Below, piece after piece: positions 27,544-36,774 of a stretch of 64,000 nucleotides of DNA. The position numbers and the translations under genes were made by a program. The notes under the pieces were generated by a model. That model was not told the origin of the DNA. It made no database searches and saw nothing but the letters and a program-made list of their open reading frames with translations. The DNA is from Micromonospora echinaurantiaca. GTDB lineage: Bacteria > Actinomycetota > Actinomycetes > Mycobacteriales > Micromonosporaceae. The stretch spans positions 4,889,001 through 4,953,000 of the forward strand of contig NZ_LT607750.1 in the NCBI RefSeq assembly GCF_900090235.1, read 5' to 3'. Positions within the stretch are counted from its first letter, which is position 1. Each line of letters begins with the position of its first letter.

Positions 27544-28926
27544 GTGTACGGATGGACCGACCCGAACGATCCGGATGGCGCCCGTAGGCGCCCCGAGCCG
27601 CCGGCCGACGAGCCGGCCTGGCTGACCGACCGTCCGGCACCCCGGTCGTCCTACCTGTTCGGCGACGAGCCGGAGCAGCCGGCCGACGACCGGCACCCGC
27701 ACCCGCCGACCGGCGCCTGGCACGACGACCGGCCCGCCGGTGGGTGGCACGACGACCGGCCGGGCGCCGCGATGGGCGAGCCGTACCGCGACCAGCCCAC
27801 CGAGCAGTGGCAGCCGAGCGCCGCCTGGGACGCCGCCCCGCCCGCCGCGGGCGGCTGGCGGGAGCAGCCGGGCGACGCCTGGCGCACCGAGCCGGACCCG
27901 GCCTGGTACCGCGACCAGCCCACCGAGCAGTGGCAGCCCGGCGAGGCGTGGCAGGGTGACCGGCCGGGCGAGGCGTGGCACCAGGACCGGCCCACCGAGC
28001 GGTGGTCGGCGGTGCCGGACACCGGCTGGCACCGGGATCAGCCCGCTGAGCGGTGGGCCGGTGACCCGGCCACCGGGGAGCTGGACCCGACCGGCGGCTA
28101 CCCGGCGTACGCCGGTGGAGCCGACCTCGGCGCGCACCGGGCGGCCGGGGTCGACGAGGAACCGACCGACGGCCGGCACCGCACCGGCCGCCGCTTCCCC
28201 CGGCCGGCGCTGATCGGCGGCGCCGCCGCGGCGGCCACGCTGGTGGTCAGCCTCGGCATCGGGGCCGTCGCGCTGGGCGGTGGCGACGACCGGCCGGACA
28301 CCACCGCGACCGGTGACGACACGGTGGCCGCCGCGCCCTTCGACGCCGACGCGGAGTCGCCGGTCGACGCGCTGGCCGCGCCCACCCCGGGCGCCACGCC
28401 CACCCCGACGAAGCCCACCCCGTCTCCGACGAAGGCCACCAAGCCCAAGCCGGCGCCCGCCCGGACCACGGCGCCCTCGCGCCGGAGCCCCGAGCGCAGC
28501 ACCGCGCCGGCCGGCGGTGCCGGTGTCGCCCCGGGCGGCAGCGTCAGCAGCCAGGCCCGCGAGGTGGTCAACCTGGTCAACGCGGAGCGGGCGAAGGCCG
28601 GCTGCGGCGCGCTGAGCATCGACGACAAGCTGATGACCGCTGCCCAGCGGCACAGCCAGGACCAGGCCGACCACCGGAACATGTCGCACACCGGCAGCGA
28701 CGGCAGCGACGCCGGTGACCGGCTGGACCGGGTCGGCTACTCCTGGCGCACCTACGGCGAGAACGTGGCCTGGAACCAGAAGACCCCGGCCGCGGTGATG
28801 GACGCCTGGATGAACAGCTCCGGTCACCGGGCCAACATCCTGAACTGCGCCTTCACCGAGATCGGCGTGGGCGTGGCCAGCAGCAACGGGCCGTACTGGA
28901 CGCAGGTCTTCGCCGCGCCGCGCTGA
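27544..28926 (+). CDS. Membrane-anchored CAP-domain (SCP-like) protein with N-terminal repeats
   Basis: A 460-aa protein. GTG 27544 (VYGWTDPNDPDG) follows GGAGG at 7 nt. Residues 1-210 are a Pro/Trp/Asp/Arg-rich cytoplasmic region with degenerate repeats around YRDQPTEQWQP (two exact copies). A single transmembrane helix follows (ALIGGAAAAATLVVSLGIGA), then a Thr/Pro-rich linker and a C-terminal CAP domain (about 335-460): VVNLVNAERAKAGCGAL, HSQDQADHRNMSHTG, YGENVAW, MNSSGHRANIL. CAP domains of this YkwD type are extracytoplasmic; the biochemical role is uncertain. Confidence 0.9.
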   Translation: MYGWTDPNDPDGARRRPEPPADEPAWLTDRPAPRSSYLFGDEPEQPADDRHPHPPTGAWHDDRPAGGWHDDRPGAAMGEPYRDQPTEQWQPSAAWDAAPPAAGGWREQPGDAWRTEPDPAWYRDQPTEQWQPGEAWQGDRPGEAWHQDRPTERWSAVPDTGWHRDQPAERWAGDPATGELDPTGGYPAYAGGADLGAHRAAGVDEEPTDGRHRTGRRFPRPALIGGAAAAATLVVSLGIGAVALGGGDDRPDTTATGDDTVAAAPFDADAESPVDALAAPTPGATPTPTKPTPSPTKATKPKPAPARTTAPSRRSPERSTAPAGGAGVAPGGSVSSQAREVVNLVNAERAKAGCGALSIDDKLMTAAQRHSQDQADHRNMSHTGSDGSDAGDRLDRVGYSWRTYGENVAWNQKTPAAVMDAWMNSSGHRANILNCAFTEIGVGVASSNGPYWTQVFAAPR

Positions 28927-28970
28927 CCGGCTGCGAATCGTGGTCGGGTCCGCGCTCGTTTGACCGGGTA

Positions 28971-28992
28971 GGTACGCCGGACCGGGCGTACC
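28971..28992. promoter_or_regulatory. Palindrome between the CAP and GH114 genes
   Basis: GGTACGCC-GGACCG-GGCGTACC, a perfect 8-bp inverted repeat 44 nt after the CAP stop and 43 nt before the next start. TTGACC lies just upstream (28959-28964). It could be a terminator or an operator. Confidence 0.4.
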
Positions 28993-29034
28993 GGCTCGGG
29001 CGGTGGGATGCCGCCCGCGACCCGGGAGCTGCCG

Positions 29035-29877
29035 ATGCGGATCCGGCCGCGTGCGCGCGCCGTCGGGCGCGGCCTGCGCCGGGCCCTGCCGGCCTGCCTG
29101 GCGCTCGCGCTGGCGGTCCCGCTGTACGCCTGCCGGGTCGAGCTGGCCCGGCCCGGCGCGCCGACCACCTGGCCGGCCGAGTCGGTCCGCCGCTGGCAGT
29201 GGCAGTGGCAGCTGACCGGGGCGCTGGACCCGGGGGTGGACGCGGACGTCTTCCTGCTCGACCCGGTGGCCACCACCGCGGCGCAGACCGCCGAGCTGCG
29301 CTCCCGGGACCGTCGGCTGGTCTGCCAGGTGCACGTCGGGTCGGTCCTGCCCACCGATCCGGACGCGGACCGCTTCCCGGCGCGGGTGCGCGGCTCCGCG
29401 TCGCGCCGTCCGGAGAGCAGCTGGCTGGACGTCCGGCAGTGGGACACGCTGCGGCCGGTGCTGGCCGACCGGTTCCGGCTCTGCCGGGGCAAGGGGTTCG
29501 GCGCGGTGGCGCTGGCCGACGCCGACGGCTACGCGCACCGGTCCGGTTTCCCGCTGGACTTCGACGACGCGCTGCTGTTCAACCGCCGACTGGCCGAGCT
29601 GGCCCGCGCGTTGGACCTGTCCCCCGGCCTGCTCGGCAACACCGAGCAGGTGACCGCGCTGGCGCCGGACTTCGACTTCGCGGTGGACGAGGAGTGCGTA
29701 CGGCTGCGCCGGTGCGCGAAGCTGCTGCCGTTCGTCGAGGCCGGCAAGCCGGTCTTCCACGTCGAGTACACCGGCTCGACCGAGGACTTCTGCGTGGAGA
29801 CGGTCGGCTACGGCTTCGCCTCGATCCGCAAGGACCGCGACCTCGACGCCTGGCGCGTCGCCTGCCCGGTGCTCTGA
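29035..29877 (+). CDS. Predicted lipoprotein, glycoside hydrolase 114-like (endo-alpha-1,4-polygalactosaminidase family)
   Basis: A 280-aa secreted protein. ATG 29035 follows GGGAG at 6 nt. The Arg-rich N terminus and hydrophobic stretch end in a lipobox-like LYAC, so membrane anchoring at that Cys is likely. The mature part has the GH114 TIM-barrel hallmarks: WQWQLTG, DADVFLLDP, RLVCQVHVGS, SWLDVR, KGFGAVALADADGY and FAVDEECVR. The family cleaves galactosaminogalactan-type polymers; activity here is inferred. It is flanked by a palindrome upstream and a convergent terminator downstream. Confidence 0.82.
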   Translation: MRIRPRARAVGRGLRRALPACLALALAVPLYACRVELARPGAPTTWPAESVRRWQWQWQLTGALDPGVDADVFLLDPVATTAAQTAELRSRDRRLVCQVHVGSVLPTDPDADRFPARVRGSASRRPESSWLDVRQWDTLRPVLADRFRLCRGKGFGAVALADADGYAHRSGFPLDFDDALLFNRRLAELARALDLSPGLLGNTEQVTALAPDFDFAVDEECVRLRRCAKLLPFVEAGKPVFHVEYTGSTEDFCVETVGYGFASIRKDRDLDAWRVACPVL

Positions 29878-29925
29878 CCGGCCGTCCCGCCGAGCGGGCC
29901 GGGCCGGCCGGCGCTGTCGGCGCGG

Positions 29926-29958
29926 CAGGGCCGGACCGCGTGCTGCGGTCCGGCCCTG
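29926..29958. terminator. Bidirectional terminator
   Basis: A perfect 14-bp stem (CAGGGCCGGACCGC, 29926-29939 with 29945-29958) and a 5-nt loop, between the 3' ends of the convergent GH114-like and MMPL genes. Confidence 0.85.
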
Positions 29959-29970
29959 GAGCGGGGTCGG

Positions 29971-32190
29971 TCAGCGGACGCCGACCAGTTCCGGCGCGGG
30001 CGCCGGCGGTTCGGTCGGGGCCGCCGCGGCGCGCGGGCGCAGGAAGCGCGGCGCCCACCAGTTGGCGTCCCCGAGCATGGTCATCAGCGCCGGCAGCACC
30101 ACCGCGCGGATGATCGTGGCGTCCAGCAGGATCGCCGCCGCCAGCCCGATCCCGAGCTGCTTGAAATCGATCATGCTCAGCGTCGCGAAGATCGAGAAGA
30201 CGCCGACCATCACGATCGCCGCGCTGGTCACCACGCCGGCCGACGAGGTGATGCCGTACGCCACCGCCTCCCGGTTGGGCATGCCGGCCCGGATCCCCTC
30301 ACGGATCCGGCTGACCACGAAGACGTGGTAGTCCATCGAGAGCCCGAACAGCACCACGAACAGGAAGAGCGGCAGCCAGGCCACGATCGCGCCCATCGAG
30401 GTGAAGCCGAGCAGGCCCTCGGCCCAGTCACCCTGGAAGACCAGCACCAGCAGGCCGTACGCGGCGCCGGCGGAGAGCAGGTTGAGCAGGATCGAGCTGA
30501 GCCCGATCACCACCGAGCGGAAGGTCAGCACCATCACCAGGAAGGTCAGCACCAGCACGAAGCCCACCACGAGCGGCAGCTTGTCCCGGACGTGCTGCGC
30601 GTAGTCCTCGCTGGCGGCGATGTCGCCACCGACCGCGTACTGCACGCCGGGGACCCCGCCGAGCGCGGCCGGGACGAGGTCGTCGCGGAGCCGGTCCAGC
30701 GACTGCCCGGCCTCGGCGTCCCGGCTGGTGTACGGGGTGGCGACGGTCAGCACCGACACCCGCCCGTCGTCCGAGACCCGGATCTTCGGGCCGTCCGCCT
30801 CGGTCGGCGCGAAGAGCGGGTCCGCCGACGCCCGGGCGGCCAGCCCGGTCAACGCCGCCGACACCCGGTCGGCCTCGGCGGCCGGGGCCCGCACCGCCAC
30901 GGTGTGGCTGGTGCCGTTGCTCGGGAAGGCCGCCGTGAGCCGGTCGTACGCCTGCATCGCCGCCGTGCTGCGCGGCACGTCCTCCATGCCGGGGAACTTC
31001 AGCTTCATGCCCAGCGCGGGCACGGCGAGAGCGAGCAGCAGCCCCACCGAGATCACCAGGGTGGCCATCGGAGCGCGCAGCGCGGGCTTCAGCACGGCCG
31101 GCCAGAACCGGGGCTTGGCGGGCTCGCCGTTCCGCCCGGTACGCGGCGCGGTCAGCCGCCACAGCAGCGGCACCCGGGGCCGGTCGACCCAGCGCCCGAG
31201 CTTGGCCAGCAGCGCCGGCAGCACGGTCAGCGAACCGGTCACCGCGACCGCGACCACCAGGATCGAGCCCACCGCGAGGGAGGAGAAGACCACGTCACCG
31301 GCGAGCAGCAGCCCGGCCATCGAGATGATCACGGCGAAGCCGGAGACCACCACGGCGTGCCCGGAGGTCTCCGCGGCGATCTCCACCGCGTCCAGGCCCG
31401 ACCGGCCCTTGGCCCGCTCCTCCCGCTCGCGCCGCACGTAGAACAGCGAGTAGTCCACCCCGACCGCCATGCCGATCAGCAGGATCACGCTGGCCGTCGT
31501 GTCGGTCGCCGGCACCAGGTGCGAGGCGAGGGTGGAGAGCCCCATCGCCGCGGCCACCGAGGAGAGCGCCAGCAGCACCGGCACGCCGGCGGCGATCAGC
31601 GCGCCGAACGCGATGATCAGGATGGCCAGGGTCACCGGCAGGCTGAGCAGTTCGGCGCGCTTGAAGTCCTTGCCGAGCGTGTCGTCCAGCGCCTTGTTGA
31701 TCGACGGGCCGCCGACCTGCTCGATCCGCAGCTGCGGGTGCCCGTCCTGCACCTGCGCGGTGGCGTCGCGCAGCGGCTGCACCCGGTCGGCGGCGGTCTC
31801 CGGGTCGCCGGACATGGTGATCGGCAGCAGCACCGCGGAGCCGTCCCGGGCCGGCACCGGCTCGCCGACGGAGGCAACCCCGGTCACCGAGCGCAGCCGG
31901 GCCGCCGCGTCGTCGGCCGCCGCCTTCGCGGCGGTCTGGTCCAGGGTGCCGCCGCGCGGGGTGATGAGGATGTTCTCCGTCGCCGGGTCGTCGAAGTTGC
32001 CGGCCTCCACGATCACGCCGGCCCGGCCGGACTCGCCGATGGCCTGGTCGGCCGAGGTGGCCTCGTTGAGCCCGGCGGCGCTCCCCCCGACGAAGCACAC
32101 CGCCACGAACACCACCCACATCGCGACGGCGCGCCACGGATGCTCCGCGCTCCAGCGTGCCAACCGCACCGTCACCGGTCTTGCCCCCAT
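29971..32190 (-). CDS. MMPL-family RND transporter
   Basis: A 739-aa proton-driven exporter of the actinobacterial MMPL class (mycobacterial lipid and streptomycete antibiotic exporters). It has the duplicated layout: TM1, a periplasmic loop (about 45-185), TM2-6 (including LLIGMAVGVDYSLFYVRRER), a cytoplasmic linker, TM7, a second loop, then TM8-12 with LSMDYHVFVVSRIREG. The two DY motifs are the proton-relay residues. ATG 32190 is preferred for its AGGGGGA at 6 nt. A TAGCGT -10-like box lies at 32233-32238. Substrate unknown. Confidence 0.92.
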   Translation of the reverse strand: MGARPVTVRLARWSAEHPWRAVAMWVVFVAVCFVGGSAAGLNEATSADQAIGESGRAGVIVEAGNFDDPATENILITPRGGTLDQTAAKAAADDAAARLRSVTGVASVGEPVPARDGSAVLLPITMSGDPETAADRVQPLRDATAQVQDGHPQLRIEQVGGPSINKALDDTLGKDFKRAELLSLPVTLAILIIAFGALIAAGVPVLLALSSVAAAMGLSTLASHLVPATDTTASVILLIGMAVGVDYSLFYVRREREERAKGRSGLDAVEIAAETSGHAVVVSGFAVIISMAGLLLAGDVVFSSLAVGSILVVAVAVTGSLTVLPALLAKLGRWVDRPRVPLLWRLTAPRTGRNGEPAKPRFWPAVLKPALRAPMATLVISVGLLLALAVPALGMKLKFPGMEDVPRSTAAMQAYDRLTAAFPSNGTSHTVAVRAPAAEADRVSAALTGLAARASADPLFAPTEADGPKIRVSDDGRVSVLTVATPYTSRDAEAGQSLDRLRDDLVPAALGGVPGVQYAVGGDIAASEDYAQHVRDKLPLVVGFVLVLTFLVMVLTFRSVVIGLSSILLNLLSAGAAYGLLVLVFQGDWAEGLLGFTSMGAIVAWLPLFLFVVLFGLSMDYHVFVVSRIREGIRAGMPNREAVAYGITSSAGVVTSAAIVMVGVFSIFATLSMIDFKQLGIGLAAAILLDATIIRAVVLPALMTMLGDANWWAPRFLRPRAAAAPTEPPAPAPELVGVR

Positions 32191-32411
32191 CGCGGGTCCC
32201 CCTGTCACGTCAACCCCCTGTCAACGGGGCTGACGCTATGGGCGCGACGGGGTTGGGACATCAGGGAACGGCCCCGGTCCGGCCCGGAACCTGTGCGCGT
32301 CCGCACCGGGCGCCGCGACCGCACCGAGCGGGCGCAGCCGTACGCCACACCGGATCCTTCCCGGACCGGTCCGGGGCGACGCGCCGACGGCGACCCGGAT
32401 CCGGCTCGGGG

Positions 32412-33269
32412 TCATCCCCGAAGCGACCCCCGAGGCCGGGGCTGGCAGCGCGGGCAGCTGAACGACGACCGGTTCATGAACGCCTCGCGGCGGATCGGCG
32501 CGCCGCACCGGCGGCAGGGCAGGCCCTCCCGGCCGTAGACGTTCAGCGCCCGGTCGAAGTAGCCGCTCTCCCCGTTGACGTTGACGTACAGGGCGTCGAA
32601 GCTGGTCCCACCCTCCTTGATGGCCTCGCCGAGCACGTCCCGGACGTGCCCGAGCAGCCGCAGCGCGGCCGGCCGGGTGAGCGCGTCGGTGGGCCGGGCG
32701 CCGTGCAGGCGGGCCCGCCAGAGCGCCTCGTCGGCGTAGATGTTGCCCACCCCGGAGAGCAGGGTCTGGTCCAGCAGCGCCCGCTTCACCTCGGTACGCC
32801 GCCGGCGCAGCGCGGCGACGAACTCGGCGTCGGAGAACTGCGGGTCCATCGGGTCCCGGGCGATGTGCGCGATCTCCGCCGGCAGCTCCGCCCCGCCGGC
32901 CGAGACGGACAGCCCGCCGAACGTGCGCTGGTCGACGAAGCGCAGCTCGGGGCCGTCGTCGGCGAACCGGAACCGGATCCGCAGGTGGGTCTCGTCGGGC
33001 GCGTCGGCGGGCTGCAGCAGCAGCTGCCCGGACATGCCGAGGTGCCCGATCACCGCGTCCCCGCTGTCCAGCGGGAGCCAGAGGTACTTGCCGCGGCGGC
33101 GGACGTCGAGCACGGTCCGCCCGGCCAGCACGTCGGCGAAGTGCCCGCCGCCGGGGGCGTGCCGGCGCACCGCACGCGGGTGGCGCACCTCGACCGAGGC
33201 GATCCGCCGGCCGGTGACCCACTGGGCCAGGCCCTGCCGGACCGTCTCCACCTCGGGCAGCTCAGGCAC
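32412..33269 (-). CDS. mutM: Formamidopyrimidine-DNA glycosylase
   Basis: Bifunctional glycosylase/AP lyase that removes 8-oxoguanine and FaPy lesions. The 285-aa protein starts with the catalytic [10 protein letters not shown] (Pro2 nucleophile, Glu3), has the H2TH segment [20 protein letters not shown], and ends with a zinc finger ([20 protein letters not shown], then CPRC). The start overlaps the rnc stop by 8 nt, making it the last gene of the DUF177-rpmF-plsX-rnc-mutM operon. Confidence 0.97.
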   Translation of the reverse strand: MPELPEVETVRQGLAQWVTGRRIASVEVRHPRAVRRHAPGGGHFADVLAGRTVLDVRRRGKYLWLPLDSGDAVIGHLGMSGQLLLQPADAPDETHLRIRFRFADDGPELRFVDQRTFGGLSVSAGGAELPAEIAHIARDPMDPQFSDAEFVAALRRRRTEVKRALLDQTLLSGVGNIYADEALWRARLHGARPTDALTRPAALRLLGHVRDVLGEAIKEGGTSFDALYVNVNGESGYFDRALNVYGREGLPCRRCGAPIRREAFMNRSSFSCPRCQPRPRGSLRG

Positions 33270-34107
33270 GGCGGGCGCCCGTCCCGGCCGCGCCGGACGC
33301 GGTGTCGGCGGTGCCCGGAGCAGCGTCGGCGGCCTCGGCGGACTCGGCCAGCTCGGCGGCGGTGGCCGCCCGCTGCCGCGCCGCTTGCTCCTGCTCCGCC
33401 TGCTCGGTCAGCATCCGCCAGGCCGACTCGGCGGCCCGCTGCTCGGCCTCCTTCTTGCTCCGCCCCTCGGCGCCGCCGTAGCGGTTGCCGGCCACCACCA
33501 CCCACGCGGTGAAGGTCTTCAGGTGGTCCGGTCCGGTGCCCTCGATGCGGTACTCCGGCACGCCCAGCCCGTGCGACGCGGTCAGCTCCTGGAGGCTGGT
33601 CTTCCAGTCCAGCGCCGCGCCCCGCCCGGCCGACTCGGCCATCAGCGGGTCGAACAGCTTGTGGATCACCGCGGCGGCGGTGTCCAGGCCGTACTGGAGG
33701 TAGATCGCGCCGAGCAGCGCCTCGAGCGTGTCGGCCAGGATGCTGGCCTTGTCCCGGCCGCCGGTGGTCTCCTCGCCCTTGCCGAGCAGGAGGTAGGCGC
33801 CGAGCCCGTCCGGGCCCAGCCCGCGGGCCACGTCGGCCAGCGCGCGCATGTTCACCACGCTGGCCCGCAGCTTGGCCAGCTGGCCCTCGGGCAGGTCGGG
33901 GTGGTTGTGGAAGAGCGCCGTGGTGATCACCACGCCGAGCACCGAGTCGCCGAGGAACTCCAGGCGCTCGTTGGTGGGCAGGCCGCCGTTCTCGTACGCG
34001 TACGAGCGGTGGGTCAGCGCCCGCTCCAGCAGTTCCGGGTCCAGCGTGACGCCGAACGCCGCCTCCAGGTGACCGACGGACGCCCGCCGCCGCTTGTCGT
34101 TGGTCAT
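33262..34107 (-). CDS. rnc: Ribonuclease III
   Basis: Double-strand-specific endonuclease for rRNA processing and antisense turnover. The 281-aa protein has the catalytic signature [13 protein letters not shown], the second acidic cluster in [14 protein letters not shown], and a C-terminal dsRNA-binding domain ([15 protein letters not shown] then [14 protein letters not shown]). The last 45 residues are an Ala/Glu-rich tail beyond the usual family end. ATG 34107 overlaps the plsX stop (ATGA). mutM follows with an 8-nt overlap. Confidence 0.97.
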   Translation of the reverse strand: MTNDKRRRASVGHLEAAFGVTLDPELLERALTHRSYAYENGGLPTNERLEFLGDSVLGVVITTALFHNHPDLPEGQLAKLRASVVNMRALADVARGLGPDGLGAYLLLGKGEETTGGRDKASILADTLEALLGAIYLQYGLDTAAAVIHKLFDPLMAESAGRGAALDWKTSLQELTASHGLGVPEYRIEGTGPDHLKTFTAWVVVAGNRYGGAEGRSKKEAEQRAAESAWRMLTEQAEQEQAARQRAATAAELAESAEAADAAPGTADTASGAAGTGARRA

Positions 34108-35186
34108 AGTGTGCGTACCTCGGTGTCGGTGGTGCGGTCGATGCGGTCCGCCGCGGCGTCGAGCAGCGCGCAGACCAGGTCGGCGGCGCCCCGCCGCCAC
34201 AGGTGGGCGGCGAGCGCGATGCCGGAGGCCACGTCGTCGGCCCCGGCGGCGCCGTGGCACACGACCACGGTCCCGGCCACCCCGAGCAGGGCGGCCGCCC
34301 GCGGCGCCCCGCCGCCGGCCGGTGGTCCGCCGGCCATCGCGTACGCGCCCTCGATCGCCTTGAGCAGCACGTTACCGGTGAACCCGTCGGTGACCACCAC
34401 GTCGGCCCGGGCGCCGAGGGAGACGTCGTAGCCCTCGACGAGGCCGACGTAGCGGCCGCCGCAGGGCAGCGGCTCGGCGGCCAGCAGCGGGTCGGCGTGC
34501 CGGCGCAGGCGGTCGCCCTTGCCCGCCTCGGTGCCGACGGAGAGCAGCCCGACCCGGGGCTCGACGACGCCGTGCGCGACCGCCGCGTAGGCGGCGCCGA
34601 GCATGGCGTGCCGGGCGAGGGTGGCCGGGCGCGGGTCCAGCGAGCCGCCGACGTCGAGCAGCACGACCGGGCCGGCGACGGCCGGGAGGGTGGCGACCAG
34701 GGCCGGCTGGCGGACGTCCGACCAGCGGCCGAGGCCGAGCGCGGCGGCGGTGACGGTGGCGCCGGTCGAGCCGGCGGAGACCAGCGCGTCGGCGGCACCG
34801 TCGCGGACGGCGGTGACCGCGGCCCGGACGGTGCTGTGCGCGCGGGCAGCGCTGGGATGGTCGGCCATGCCGACGGCCGCCTGGACCGGTCGGATGGCGA
34901 CCCGGGCGCGCTGCGCCGGGTCGAGGGCGGCGATCAGCTCGCCGGCGGCCTCGGCCGGGCCGACGAGCAGCAGGTGCAGGTCGGGGTCGGCGCGTACGGC
35001 CCGCAGAGCGCCGTCAACCACGACGGCGGGAGCGTCGTCCCCGCCGAGGAGGTCAACGGCGATCCGCGCGATGCCCGGCTCCGCCGGAACGCCGGCCGGA
35101 GCAGGCCGGCCGGCGTTCGTGGGAGCCGGGGCACCGGGCGTTCGCCAGGGCGCGCGCGCCGCCCGACCCGAGGTCGGGGGCGTCAC
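34104..35186 (-). CDS. plsX: Phosphate acyltransferase PlsX
   Basis: Makes acyl-phosphate from acyl-ACP for phospholipid synthesis. It is 360 aa from the GTG at 35186, of which the first 40 are a low-complexity Ala/Pro/Arg stretch not seen in typical PlsX; the fold begins at [15 protein letters not shown]. Other motifs are [29 protein letters not shown] and [15 protein letters not shown]. The start is uncertain because the ribosome-binding site is weak; a later start near [10 protein letters not shown] is possible. It overlaps rnc by 4 nt and follows rpmF by 11 nt. Confidence 0.93.
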   Translation of the reverse strand: MTPPTSGRAARAPWRTPGAPAPTNAGRPAPAGVPAEPGIARIAVDLLGGDDAPAVVVDGALRAVRADPDLHLLLVGPAEAAGELIAALDPAQRARVAIRPVQAAVGMADHPSAARAHSTVRAAVTAVRDGAADALVSAGSTGATVTAAALGLGRWSDVRQPALVATLPAVAGPVVLLDVGGSLDPRPATLARHAMLGAAYAAVAHGVVEPRVGLLSVGTEAGKGDRLRRHADPLLAAEPLPCGGRYVGLVEGYDVSLGARADVVVTDGFTGNVLLKAIEGAYAMAGGPPAGGGAPRAAALLGVAGTVVVCHGAAGADDVASGIALAAHLWRRGAADLVCALLDAAADRIDRTTDTEVRTL

Positions 35187-35197
35187 TCGGCGTCCGG

Positions 35198-35371
35198 TCA
35201 GACCTCGAGGACCTGACGGCCGTTGTAGGTGCCGCAGACGGAGCAGGCGGCGTGCGGCAGCTTCGCGGACTTGCACTGCGGGCAGGCCACGGTCGCGACC
35301 GCCGCGGTCTTCCACTGCGCCCGGCGGGACCGGGTGTTGCTGCGCGACATCTTGCGCTTGGGGACGGCCAC
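35198..35371 (-). CDS. rpmF: 50S ribosomal protein L32 (zinc-ribbon form)
   Basis: A 57-aa ribosomal protein beginning AVPKRKMSRSNTRSRRAQWK. Two cysteine pairs (CPQC at 30-33 and CSVC at 43-46) show the zinc-binding form. GTG start with GAGGAG 8 nt upstream, lying inside the last codons of the DUF177 gene 5 nt away. The pairing DUF177-rpmF-plsX is conserved across bacteria and links ribosome and lipid synthesis. Confidence 0.97.
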   Translation of the reverse strand: MAVPKRKMSRSNTRSRRAQWKTAAVATVACPQCKSAKLPHAACSVCGTYNGRQVLEV

Positions 35372-35376
35372 GGTTC

Positions 35377-35940
35377 TTACTCCTCTTTACGGGTCAGTTG
35401 CGACAGGCCCGCCCAACGCGGGTCGATCTGCTGGTGACTGTGGTCGGCCGGCAGCTCGTCCCGGTGCACCCCGCACTCGGGGCACAAGCCTGGGCAGTCC
35501 TCCCGGCAGCGCGGGTTGGTCGGCAGTGTGAGCACCACCGCGTCCCGCAGCGCCGGCTCCAGGTCGATCAGGTCTCCCTGCATCCGGCCCACCTCGTCCT
35601 CGTCGGTCGTGGTGTCCGTGGTGCTGTTCTCGTACGCGTACAGCTCCTGGATCCGCACGACCACCGAGTCGTTGATCTCGCGCAGGCAGCGCCCGCACTC
35701 GCCCCGGACGGGACCGCTGACGGTGCCCGAGACGAGCACGCCCTCGGACACCGACTCCAACCTCAGGTCGAGGTCGAGGTCCGCGCCCTCCGGCACGCCG
35801 ATCAACTCCACGCCGAGGTCCGCCGGTGCCGGCACCACCCGCTTGACCGTACGCAACGCACCAGGCCGACGCGGCAGCTCCCTCGTGTCGAGGACCAGCG
35901 GCGACCTGGGGTTGAGTGAGGAAGGCGTGTGTTTGGGCAT
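35377..35940 (-). CDS. DUF177 (YceD) family protein
   Basis: A 187-aa protein with the YceD/DUF177 signature: VSGPVRGECGRCLREI and a C-terminal Cys cluster (CREDCPGLCPECGV) that probably binds zinc. The family partners L32 and is involved in 23S rRNA handling in plants and bacteria. ATG 35940 with GGAG 7 nt upstream. The acidic EDEVGRMQGDLIDLEPALRD segment is typical. First gene of the rpmF-plsX-rnc-mutM operon. Confidence 0.93.
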   Translation of the reverse strand: MPKHTPSSLNPRSPLVLDTRELPRRPGALRTVKRVVPAPADLGVELIGVPEGADLDLDLRLESVSEGVLVSGTVSGPVRGECGRCLREINDSVVVRIQELYAYENSTTDTTTDEDEVGRMQGDLIDLEPALRDAVVLTLPTNPRCREDCPGLCPECGVHRDELPADHSHQQIDPRWAGLSQLTRKEE

Positions 35941-36050
35941 AGTCAGACTCCGGCCGGTGAGAGGCCGACAAACGAGGTTACCTGGGCGACCGCCGAACCG
36001 TCGAACCGGGGGCGACGCCCGCACCGCCCTGCCGGCTGCTGCGGTGCCGG

Positions 36051-36548
36051 TCAGAAGGGTAGCGGGCGCTCCGCCTCGTCGCCGGCGAAGGTGCCGATCT
36101 CCCGCAGCGCGTGCATCTTGTCGCGCCCGCGCTCGATCGAGGCCAACGCCCGGGTGAGGAACTGCTCGAAGTTGGCCAGCGCGGTGTCGACGTAGTCGTC
36201 GACCTCCTCGCGCAGCCGCTGCGCCTCGGCGCGGGCCTCGGCGATGATCCGGGCGCCCTCGTGTTCGGCGGAGACGGTGATCTCGTTCACCGAGACCAGG
36301 CGGGCGTGTTCCGCCTCACCCTCGCTGATGATCCGGTCGGCCTCGCGCTTGCCGGCCTCCATGATCTTGTCCCGCTCCTCCAGGAGGGCGGCCGCCCGGC
36401 GCAGGTCGGCGGGGAGTTCGCCGCGCAACTCCTCCAGCGCCGCGATCATCTCACCCCGGTCGACCATGCAGTTGTTGCGCGACATCGGGACGGAACGGGC
36501 CGTCTCCACCATGGCGATCAGTTCGTCGATGCGGTCGAGCGGGTCCAC
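36051..36548 (-). CDS. sepIVA: SepIVA-like DivIVA-domain cell-division protein
   Basis: A 165-aa mostly helical, coiled-coil protein (residues 45-145). It starts DPLDRIDELIAMVETARSVP, matching the beginning of mycobacterial SepIVA (Rv2927c / MSMEG_2416), a DivIVA-like factor needed for septation. Synteny supports the match: in mycobacteria it also adjoins DUF177-rnc-fpg. The middle has the DivIVA-like READRIISEGEAEHARLVSV. The GTG start has GAGG 5 nt upstream. It lies 110 bp upstream of DUF177 on the same strand. Confidence 0.82.
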   Translation of the reverse strand: MDPLDRIDELIAMVETARSVPMSRNNCMVDRGEMIAALEELRGELPADLRRAAALLEERDKIMEAGKREADRIISEGEAEHARLVSVNEITVSAEHEGARIIAEARAEAQRLREEVDDYVDTALANFEQFLTRALASIERGRDKMHALREIGTFAGDEAERPLPF

Positions 36549-36685
36549 CGGTACCTCACTCCTGTCGTTCGTACGGCCGACCTACATCATGCGGGCTGCG
36601 GCCCGGTTCCCGCTCCACCCATCATCACCCGCACCATCCACCACCGCCCCCACCACCCCCGGCGCGTCGCACGCGCCCGGTCCAC

Positions 36686-36757
36686 GCGATCGTGCACTTT
36701 CCGCCCCCGCATTTCGCCCATCACGGGATGAAAGAGGGACCGAAATCGCAAGATCGC
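36686..36757. repeat. 72-bp nested inverted-repeat element
   Basis: Outer arms GCGATC/GATCGC (36686-36691 with 36752-36757), middle arms ATTTCG/CGAAAT, and inner CATC/GATG. Its base composition is lower in GC than the flanks. It sits between coaD and sepIVA in a 226-bp gap and overlaps no gene. It may be a dispersed intergenic repeat or a structured RNA; the CA-rich segment 36600-36660 next to it is low-complexity. Confidence 0.55.
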
Positions 36758-36774
36758 GGCGGGGTGGGGCGGGA

